Positions 1 to 4,885 of a stretch of DNA of 14,013 bases are shown in pieces (the first letter of the stretch is position 1; every line of letters starts with the position of its first letter). The translations under genes were made by a program, and so were the position numbers. The stretch comes from Lachnospiraceae bacterium UBA3632 (GTDB lineage: Bacteria; Bacillota; Clostridia; Lachnospirales; Lachnospiraceae): assembly GCA_002373975.1 (NCBI GenBank), contig DFKZ01000072.1, positions 537-14,549 on the forward strand. Reading direction: 5' to 3'. The notes under the pieces were generated by a model. The model was not told where the DNA came from. It did no database searches and was given only the letters and a program-made list of their open reading frames with translations.

Positions 1-562
1 TGAACTGCTCTGCGAGCTCCTTGAGATCGGCAGCGGTAAGATCTACGTCAAACTTAACGCCCTTCTTCTCCTTCATAGCATCGATGAGCTGCTCGAAATA
101 CTTCTTACCTACTTCCATTACGACGTCAGAGAACATCTGAATGAAACGTCTGTAAGAGTCATAAACAAAACGCTCAAAAGCGGGATCGGGGTTTCCTGCG
201 ATCATAGCTGCAACAACTTCATCATTAAGTCCGAGGTTGAGGATGGTATCCATCATACCGGGCATTGATGCTCTTGCGCCTGAACGAACGGAAACAAGAA
301 GAGGATTCTTAAGATCGCCAAACTTCTTGCCGTTAAGCTCCTCCATCTTTTTAACATACTCCATGGTCTGAGCCATGATCTCGTCGTTGATCTTACGACC
401 GTCTTCGTAATACTGAGTACAAGCCTCAGTTGTGATAGTAAAGCCCTGGGGAACAGGAAGACCGATGCCTGTCATCTCGGCAAGGTTAGCACCCTTACCA
501 CCGAGAAGATTACGCATGGTCATGTCGCCTTCGCTAAACATGTAAACCCACTTCTTTGCCAT
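1..562 (-). CDS. ppdK: pyruvate, phosphate dikinase, N-terminal part (truncated by window edge)
   Basis: Cytoplasmic enzyme interconverting pyruvate, ATP and Pi with phosphoenolpyruvate, AMP and PPi; in anaerobic Clostridia it often works glycolytically. The frame is open from the ATG at 560-562 to the window edge (187 codons, 3' end missing; the family is about 870-880 aa). It starts MAKKWVYMFSEGD and contains the ATP-grasp nucleotide-binding signatures: LLGGKGANLAEM around residues 19-30, with Lys23 in the place of the family's ATP-contacting lysine, then GIGLPVPQGFTIT at 32-44 and SVRSGARASMPGMMDT at 91-106. The start is fixed by AGGAGG at 573-578, ten bases upstream of the ATG. The phosphohistidine and PEP/pyruvate domains lie outside the window. 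It is separated from the upstream DUF4097 gene by a strong terminator, so it is probably a separate transcription unit. Confidence 0.95.
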   Translation of the reverse strand, partial: MAKKWVYMFSEGDMTMRNLLGGKGANLAEMTGIGLPVPQGFTITTEACTQYYEDGRKINDEIMAQTMEYVKKMEELNGKKFGDLKNPLLVSVRSGARASMPGMMDTILNLGLNDEVVAAMIAGNPDPAFERFVYDSYRRFIQMFSDVVMEVGKKYFEQLIDAMKEKKGVKFDVDLTAADLKELAEQF

Positions 563-635
563 TTGCGTTTTTCCTCCTAAACAAAACATAAATTATTCGT
601 GATCAAGCGCTACCCATTTTTGAGCGCACATATCT

Positions 636-663
636 ATATTATCATAGGACATTAAAAACGCAA
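636..663 (-). promoter_or_regulatory. candidate ppdK promoter overlapping the upstream terminator
   Basis: On the minus strand TTGCGT (658-663) and TAATAT (636-641) are separated by 16 bases, giving a plausible sigma-A promoter about 70 bases ahead of the ppdK start. The -35 hexamer falls inside the left arm of the terminator hairpin at 655-694. A small inverted repeat (GCGCT at 607-611, AGCGC at 623-627) lies in the resulting 5' UTR. Neither hexamer is consensus. Confidence 0.4.
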
Positions 664-694
664 GAAAAATCTTTCATAATTTTTCTTGCGTTTT
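655..694 (-). terminator. intrinsic terminator after the padR-DUF1700-DUF4097 operon
   Basis: Perfect 16-bp inverted repeat: AAAACGCAAGAAAAAT at 655-670 pairs with 679-694 around an 8-base loop. On the minus strand the descending arm ends in GCGTTTTTAA, giving a U-rich tail. It lies 33 bases past the DUF4097 stop codon. The A/T-rich arms could also work in the other direction, but no plus-strand gene ends here. Confidence 0.85.
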
Positions 695-726
695 CTTTTG
701 ATTTTTATGCCATTTTACTTAAAGAT

Positions 727-1752
727 TTATCTAACCTTGATTTTTATATTTCCGCTGGATGTTTCAGCGTGAAGAGTACCATTCTTTTCTCCCGCATCGT
801 CACCCGGAAGTGTAACGATACCCGAGCTGCTGTGTGCAGTTATTTCCTTATTGGTAAGAAGCTCTGCACTTATGATGCCCGAAGAAGCATTAAGCTCCAA
901 TACCGCTGCATCACATCCCGTAAGATGGATGTTTCCGGATGAAGTCTTTGCGTTAATCTCTCCTCCCACCACTACATCATCAAACTTTGTTCCTCCGGAT
1001 GTGCGGGTACTGGTGAGGTTCTTTGCGATCTGCGCTTTCTCTACAGAAGTGTTTCCGCTGTTTCCGTCTATCTTGACATTTTCAGCCTTGATATTGTTAA
1101 AGATTATATTTCCGCTTGTATTCTTGGCATTAAGCTCTGAAGTATTAAGATTGGTCACCTTGATATTTCCGCTTGTGGCTTCGATCCTGGTATTGGAGGC
1201 ATTTACATCCTCACAGTTCACATTACCGCTCTTTGCGCTGAGATCGAGATTTCCTTTTACATCCGAGCTGAACTTAATATTTCCGCTTGTCAGGCTGACA
1301 TATGCGGTATCAAACAAAAATCCATTCTCAACCACAACATTTCCCGAATTGCCTTCGGTATAAAAATCTGCGTATTCATTCCCGGGAAGATATACATCCA
1401 CTTTGGGGTTAGAGAATGAAAAGATCATTAAATTCCATGTTCTCTCATCCCTGACGGTAACCTTCAATGTATCGTTGTCCACACCTGCGGTATACTCAAA
1501 TCCCTTGGGAACCGAAATATCCACTCTGGCCTTTCCGTCTGTAGCGTGGTGGTATTCCACATTACAGCTGTCAGATTCCACCCTGATATTCTTAAAGCTC
1601 TCCGAAATATTAAATGTTTCTTCCATCTGTTCCTCCTCGGTGGTAATGTTCTCGATGTTAAACGCGGAGGTTGCAAGTGCTGCCGCACCTAACCCGATTC
1701 CGCCTACCATGAGTCCCCCTGCTACTATAAGTGCTATATATTTTCCTTTCAT
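727..1752 (-). CDS. DUF4097-family beta-strand-repeat surface protein
   Basis: 341-aa probable membrane-anchored extracytoplasmic protein. Residues about 5-28 form one hydrophobic segment rich in Gly, Ala and Ile (uncleaved anchor or signal peptide). After a polar linker comes a ladder of short repeats with the core T/S-S-G-N-hydrophobic: eleven SG-turns (SGNVVV, SGNIKF, SGNVNC, SGNIKV, SGNIIF, SGNTSV, SGGTKF, SGNIHL, SGIISA, SGIVTL, SGNIKI) spaced mostly 18-22 residues and running to the last residues. This is the pattern of the DUF4097 putative adhesin family, predicted to form a right-handed beta-helix or roll. GGAGAGG precedes the ATG and the gap from the DUF1700 stop is 13 bases, so it is the last gene of the PadR operon. 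The biochemical role is unknown; the family is commonly found with DUF1700 and PadR genes and is thought to relate to envelope monitoring. Confidence 0.9.
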   Translation of the reverse strand: MKGKYIALIVAGGLMVGGIGLGAAALATSAFNIENITTEEEQMEETFNISESFKNIRVESDSCNVEYHHATDGKARVDISVPKGFEYTAGVDNDTLKVTVRDERTWNLMIFSFSNPKVDVYLPGNEYADFYTEGNSGNVVVENGFLFDTAYVSLTSGNIKFSSDVKGNLDLSAKSGNVNCEDVNASNTRIEATSGNIKVTNLNTSELNAKNTSGNIIFNNIKAENVKIDGNSGNTSVEKAQIAKNLTSTRTSGGTKFDDVVVGGEINAKTSSGNIHLTGCDAAVLELNASSGIISAELLTNKEITAHSSSGIVTLPGDDAGEKNGTLHAETSSGNIKIKVR

Positions 1753-1765
1753 CTTTCCTCTCCTT

Positions 1766-2521
1766 TTATATCACCGGCTGTTCTTTATTATCACCTGTGA
1801 TTACTGTTTTGTCTTCGATCTTCGCTGCCGGTTCCTCTTCCTTATCGCCCGCGGTTTTCGATCCGGACTCATTTTTGCTTTCATTTCTTCTGTCCGCCTC
1901 CGCATCTTTCTTATTGCGTACAAAGAGGGATTTGATCCCGGTGATTATACTCTTGCTGAGCTTTAGCATCCCCTTCGCTATTATATTGCACAGGAAGAAG
2001 AATGGGATCGATACTCCTGCGCAGAAAAGACCTGCACCCACAAGAATGAATCCATATTGTCCCAATCCTTTTGCAAATGCGGCGATTCCCATAACCACTC
2101 CGCAGATACCGCCAAGCACCAGACACAGATCGATAACGTAAAAACAAATGATCAGTATCCAGAAAACAAAATAGAATGTAAGTGCCAGCACTGCAGCTGT
2201 GATACCAAGCGCCAGTCCCACCGGGAACCATATGGGTGAACCTGCCGCTATCAGCGCGATCTCCCAGCCTTTAAGCTTTCTCTCGGGTTTGATCTTCTTT
2301 ACCTTCTCGCTGACGATCTTCTTAAGAGGTATATCCTCGAGGATCCTGTCGGATATCTCTTTGACTTCTCCCAGGCCAGCGACAGCTTCGTCTTCCGACA
2401 ATCCGTCTTCTACTCGATCATCCACCATCTCAGAATAAAAATCAAGCGATCTTTTTAATTCTTCCTCGGGAAGTCCCGCAAGTCTTTCCTTCAGGGCATT
2501 CAAAAGCTGTTCTTTATTCAT
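1766..2521 (-). CDS. DUF1700/HAAS-domain membrane protein
   Basis: 251-aa membrane protein. Residues 1-70 are a charged helical domain with the DUF1700/HAAS pattern (MNKEQLLNALKERLAGLPEEE, then YSEMVDDRVEDGLSEDEAVAGLG). Roughly residues 87-130, 132-150 and 156-185 are strongly hydrophobic and can form about four transmembrane helices. Residues 202-251 form a Lys/Glu/Ser-rich hydrophilic tail. The ATG overlaps the end of padR by 8 bases (ATGAATAA holds this start and the padR stop), so the two are translationally coupled. Members of this family normally sit between a PadR regulator and a DUF4097 protein, as here. A role in membrane signalling is inferred; no enzymatic motif is visible. Confidence 0.9.
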   Translation of the reverse strand: MNKEQLLNALKERLAGLPEEELKRSLDFYSEMVDDRVEDGLSEDEAVAGLGEVKEISDRILEDIPLKKIVSEKVKKIKPERKLKGWEIALIAAGSPIWFPVGLALGITAAVLALTFYFVFWILIICFYVIDLCLVLGGICGVVMGIAAFAKGLGQYGFILVGAGLFCAGVSIPFFFLCNIIAKGMLKLSKSIITGIKSLFVRNKKDAEADRRNESKNESGSKTAGDKEEEPAAKIEDKTVITGDNKEQPVI

Positions 2522-2834
2522 CTTCCTTGCCCTCCTTTGTAACGAATTTATAGATCATCATGATCTCTTTCCACTCCTCTTTAAAGGCTTCGATCCTGTC
2601 AAGCCCCGCCTGCGTGATGTGATAGTACTTTCTGAGCCTGCCGTTATGCTCGGCACTTCTTACCGTAAGGAGCTCGCTTGTTTCAAGGCGCCTCAGGATC
2701 GGATATAATGTCGACTCTGATATTTCAACATAAGGACTGATGTCTTTAATTATCTGATATCCATAGGAATCTTCATTTTTGATAGCTGCAAGGACACATA
2801 CGTCAAGCAGTCCCCGCTTTAACTGTATTTCCAT
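2514..2834 (-). CDS. PadR-family transcriptional regulator
   Basis: 106-aa winged-helix DNA-binding protein of the short PadR type. Diagnostic stretches are KRGLLDVCVLAAIKNEDSYGYQI (wH entry, residues 6-28), SESTLYPILRRLE (recognition helix region, about 39-51) and the wing GRLRKYYHITQAG (about 65-77), followed by one C-terminal dimerisation helix. GGGAGG at 2842-2847, seven bases before the ATG, fixes the start. It is the first gene of the operon and overlaps DUF1700 by 8 bases. PadR proteins usually repress their own operon in response to a small molecule or envelope stress, and a palindrome matching such an operator overlaps the promoter 125-150 bases upstream. The ligand cannot be inferred. 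Confidence 0.93.
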   Translation of the reverse strand: MEIQLKRGLLDVCVLAAIKNEDSYGYQIIKDISPYVEISESTLYPILRRLETSELLTVRSAEHNGRLRKYYHITQAGLDRIEAFKEEWKEIMMIYKFVTKEGKEDE

Positions 2835-2846
2835 CTTCTATCCTCC

Positions 2847-2937
2847 CATTTCGCATCCGTTTGTATTCACCTTTTCACTCGCAAGCGAAATGTGTCGGAT
2901 GCGACACAAGGTGTCGCGTAAAAAAGCTTCGCTTTTT
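2847..2937 (-). repeat. cluster of competing inverted repeats in the padR leader
   Basis: Several perfect stems share bases. Stem A: 2921-2927 with 2931-2937 (AAAAAGC, 3-base loop). Stem B: 2901-2907 with 2911-2917 (GCGACAC, 3-base loop). Stem C: 2891-2897 with 2902-2908 (TGTGTCG, 4-base loop). B and C exclude each other. Stem D: 2851-2859 with 2896-2904, 9 bp; stem E: 2847-2854 with 2885-2892, 8 bp. D and E compete with each other and place paired bases directly beside the padR ribosome binding site. This could be an RNA switch in the leader or a short dispersed palindromic element; the sequence alone does not decide. Confidence 0.5.
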
Positions 2938-2940
2938 CAC
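2875..2940 (-). CDS. possible 21-residue leader peptide upstream of padR
   Basis: A 21-codon ORF begins with GTG (2938-2940) and ends with TGA (2875-2877). It is preceded by AAAGGAGG (2947-2954) at the ideal distance of six bases, only a few bases after the predicted transcription start. The peptide starts MKKRSFFTRH and ends THFACE, with four His and no recognisable domain. It is out of frame with padR, whose start is 41 bases past its stop. Supporting evidence is the strong ribosome binding site and the alternative hairpins that translation would disturb. Against it, the same bases look like a palindrome-rich element that could be a dispersed non-coding repeat. Confidence 0.35.
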   Translation of the reverse strand: MKKRSFFTRHLVSHPTHFACE

Positions 2941-2958
2941 AGCATACCTCCTTTCGCG

Positions 2959-2983
2959 TTATACTATACATCGCATAGTATAA
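2959..2983. promoter_or_regulatory. probable PadR operator palindrome
   Basis: Perfect 9-bp inverted repeat TTATACTAT (2959-2967) and ATAGTATAA (2975-2983) around 7 bases. It covers the -10 hexamer and most of the spacer of the padR promoter. An ATACT/AGTAT-type dyad over its own promoter is what autorepressing PadR regulators bind, so PadR from this operon is the likely ligand. A further half-site-like AGTATTA lies at 2994-3000. Confidence 0.65.
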
Positions 2984-2991
2984 TATGTCAA
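2963..2991 (-). promoter_or_regulatory. sigma-A promoter of the padR operon
   Basis: Minus-strand TTGACA (2986-2991, perfect -35), a 17-base spacer, then TATAGT (2963-2968, five of six). Transcription should start near 2956, immediately before the AAAGGAGG of the leader ORF, giving a leader of about 120 bases ahead of padR. It is the best promoter in the window and is overlapped by the palindrome at 2959-2983. Confidence 0.8.
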
Positions 2992-3037
2992 GTAGTATTA
3001 TGCAAAAAACAGTATTTTTTTACGATACATATTTTCT

Positions 3038-3066
3038 TTGATTGTTGGCGGGAACTGTGCTATGAT
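3038..3066 (+). promoter_or_regulatory. promoter of the patatin-like gene
   Basis: TTGATT (3038-3043), 17-base spacer, TATGAT (3061-3066) with a TG one base upstream (extended -10, TGCTATGAT). Start near 3073 and a 5' UTR of about 70 bases. It is divergent from the padR promoter, with A/T tracts (3004-3021) between them that could serve as UP elements. The rest of the 2835-3143 gap is covered by the padR leader and promoter. Confidence 0.7.
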
Positions 3067-3143
3067 ACTATGGCTACAGGAAAACACCTCATTGCAGACA
3101 ACTGCGATATATAGAGAAATAGAAGTTTTAGGGAGGCTCCTTG

Positions 3144-3992
3144 ATGGGAGTTAAAGTCGGGCTGGTCCTTGCCGGAGGAATGGCAAAGGGCGCATACGAA
3201 GTAGGAGTTTTAAAAGCTATAACTAATTTCATTCCCAAGGAAGCGATCACTTCCATGAGCTGCGCTTCCATCGGAGTGCTTAACGGCTATGCCTTTGAGC
3301 AGGGAAAGCTTGCCGAGGCAGAGGAATTGTGGAAAGAGCTGTGCATCGATGACAATCGTCTGTTTATCAGCCAGATATTAAGAAGCTGCATCATACAGGA
3401 GGATATAAAAAAAATCTACAACCCTTCGAAGGGCTTTGACAGGAATTTCTACATATCTCTCCTCGACTATACCCATATGAAGCTTGTATATAAGAATCTT
3501 AGGAAGGAAGATCCGGAAAAGATCGGCCCCTATCTTAAAGCAAGTGTGAGCATGCCCATTTATAACACCTCAGTCAAGATCGACAAAACCAGATACTACG
3601 ACGGAGCCATAATCGACAACATCCCGGTTTATCCTCTTATGGCGAAGAAACTCGATTACATTATCTGCGTTTACTTCGATACCTACAGTTATCGCTTTGA
3701 AAGCCGGAATTTTGACAGCAAGATAATCCACCTCACATTCCCGGATGACGCATTTGTAAAGCACTCTCTCATTTTTAAGAAGGAAAACATCCACAACATG
3801 ATCGTCCGCGGCTATGACAGGACGAATTATCTGTTTAAGAAAATAATAGGAAATGATTACACGGATATAGAATCTATCCGTCATGAAATAATAAACCGTG
3901 ATGATGACATCCGGATACGTATCACCGGTGAAGTCCTCACCACGGGCTTTAACAAATTCTCACAAAAACTTCTCAGGAAGGATATAAGATAA
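3144..3992 (+). CDS. patatin-like phospholipase family protein
   Basis: 282-aa predicted soluble acyl hydrolase of the bacterial patatin family, which uses a Ser-Asp dyad on lipids. The glycine-rich oxyanion loop is VLAGGMAKGAYEVG (residues 8-21). The nucleophile elbow is SCASIGVLNG with Ser42, where the usual first Gly of GxSxG is Cys40. The catalytic Asp153 lies in YYDGAIIDNIPVYPL, the family's DG[AG] motif, after the typical ASVSMPIY. No signal peptide or membrane segment is visible. GGGAGG at 3131-3136 sits seven bases before the ATG at 3144; a TTG directly before it (3141) could add one residue but is less well placed. It is monocistronic, with its own promoter, and ends one base from the convergent response-regulator gene. 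Substrate unknown. Confidence 0.88.
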   Translation: MGVKVGLVLAGGMAKGAYEVGVLKAITNFIPKEAITSMSCASIGVLNGYAFEQGKLAEAEELWKELCIDDNRLFISQILRSCIIQEDIKKIYNPSKGFDRNFYISLLDYTHMKLVYKNLRKEDPEKIGPYLKASVSMPIYNTSVKIDKTRYYDGAIIDNIPVYPLMAKKLDYIICVYFDTYSYRFESRNFDSKIIHLTFPDDAFVKHSLIFKKENIHNMIVRGYDRTNYLFKKIIGNDYTDIESIRHEIINRDDDIRIRITGEVLTTGFNKFSQKLLRKDIR

Positions 3993-4006
3993 GCTATCCT
4001 CTTTTT
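3979..4006 (+). terminator. weak terminator-like hairpin at the convergent gene ends
   Basis: AGGATA (3979-3984) pairs with TATCCT (3995-4000) around 10 bases, followed by CTTTTTG. The stem includes the stop codon of the patatin-like gene and the last codons of the opposite gene. Only six base pairs, so efficiency is doubtful; it is the only candidate at this junction. Confidence 0.35.
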
Positions 4007-4758
4007 GCAAAAAATTCTCCAAGCTTTTCGAGGAGCTCGTTTCTGGTGACATTCTTGAGGAAGTACCCTTCGGGCTTTAATGCCACTACCTGCATAACGC
4101 TCTCTTTGTCCCCCTTTCCGGTAAGAAATATTACCGGAATATTTTTTGTCTCTTCATCCGCACGGAGCATGCTGAGCACCTGCGGACCGGTGGTAACAGG
4201 CATCTCGTGGTCGAGAAGGATAAGATCGACCTTATTTCCCGCCAGCCATTTGATGGCCTGCAGACCGGAATTTGCCATCGATACTTTGTATTCATCGCGA
4301 AGCCACTCTCTTATAAGACTTAGATATGTGGCATCGTCATCAACAACAAGGATTCTCTTTTTGAACTCTCCCTCTTTTATCTTTCCGAATACTTCCGTCA
4401 CAGTCTGAATGTATGATTCATTGTCGAGGGGGCGATGGAACACTTTATAAAGATACTCTCCGGGAAGATTATCCGTTGCGATCCTGGCATCTTCCGCGTC
4501 ACCGATAAGGATAAGCTGTCTGTCGTTCTCAATATCCATCAGCTTATCGCAAAGGAACCTTGTTACTTCACCGGCGATCCTTTCTCCCGATTCCAGATAG
4601 TATGTAAGGAGTGAGTATTTATTCCAGTTATTATTGATGTCATTAACCGTAGCCGGTACAAACTTTGCCTCTATTCCCGCATCATTCAGCTTCTTTACCA
4701 GCACGCGGATAATGAATGTTTCCTTTAATCCGAGGACCATTACTTTATGCTCGATCAT
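3994..4758 (-). CDS. response regulator with tandem receiver domains and no output domain
   Basis: 254-aa cytoplasmic signalling protein. Residues 134-254 are a canonical CheY-like receiver: acidic pocket Asp140-142 in RILVVDDD, phosphoacceptor Asp183 in LILLDHEMP, Thr213 in FLTGKG and Lys235 in YFLKN. Residues 1-127 have the alternating pattern of a second receiver (MVLGLKETFIIRVLVKKL, LILIGDAEDA, VFHRPLDNESYIQTV) without the acidic pocket or a clear phospho-Asp, so it is probably a pseudo-receiver; that half is inferred. There is no DNA-binding, GGDEF or other effector domain and no kinase gene nearby. The start is the ATG at 4756-4758 with GGAG six bases upstream; an in-frame extension to 4959 would run through the carB terminator and into carB and is rejected. 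The promoter overlaps the carB terminator. Confidence 0.88.
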   Translation of the reverse strand: MIEHKVMVLGLKETFIIRVLVKKLNDAGIEAKFVPATVNDINNNWNKYSLLTYYLESGERIAGEVTRFLCDKLMDIENDRQLILIGDAEDARIATDNLPGEYLYKVFHRPLDNESYIQTVTEVFGKIKEGEFKKRILVVDDDATYLSLIREWLRDEYKVSMANSGLQAIKWLAGNKVDLILLDHEMPVTTGPQVLSMLRADEETKNIPVIFLTGKGDKESVMQVVALKPEGYFLKNVTRNELLEKLGEFFAKRG

Positions 4759-4781
4759 AACCTTCTCCAGTTTAATTATAT

Positions 4782-4792
4782 GATTTACATAA
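4782..4792 (-). repeat. single perfect copy of the purL-upstream 11-bp repeat
   Basis: The minus strand reads TTATGTAAATC here, identical to units 6, 7 and 8 of the array at 13228-13385. It lies in the response-regulator 5' UTR, about 11-21 bases after the predicted start and 24 bases before the ATG. The flanks also match: ACTTATGTAAATC as in unit 6 and TTATGTAAATCAT as in unit 7. Confidence 0.5.
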
Positions 4793-4809
4793 GTACACCA
4801 ATCAAATCT

Positions 4810-4837
4810 ATTATACAAAAAAAATCCTGCTTCGCAA
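4810..4837 (-). promoter_or_regulatory. candidate promoter of the response-regulator gene, inside the carB terminator
   Basis: Perfect minus-strand TATAAT at 4810-4815. TTGCGA (4832-4837, four of six) lies 16 bases upstream. The -35 is in the descending arm of the carB terminator hairpin and the spacer contains its eight-T run. A 5' UTR of about 45 bases leads to the ATG at 4758. Confidence 0.55.
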
Positions 4838-4867
4838 ATAGAAATTACTATTTTTGCAAAGCAGGAT
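4817..4867 (-). terminator. intrinsic terminator of carAB
   Basis: ATCCTGCTT (4824-4832) pairs perfectly with AAGCAGGAT (4859-4867). The stem continues imperfectly inward (GCAAATAG against CTATTTTTGC). On the minus strand it is followed by eight T (4817-4824). It begins 19 bases after the carB stop. Confidence 0.88.
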
Positions 4868-4885
4868 ATTATTTGTTTTGATGCT

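Noticed and set aside
540..548. ATGTAAACC match to the array core
   Set aside because: It lies inside the ppdK coding sequence (codons for a V-Y-M stretch), lacks the leading TT, and a nine-base match is expected by chance.
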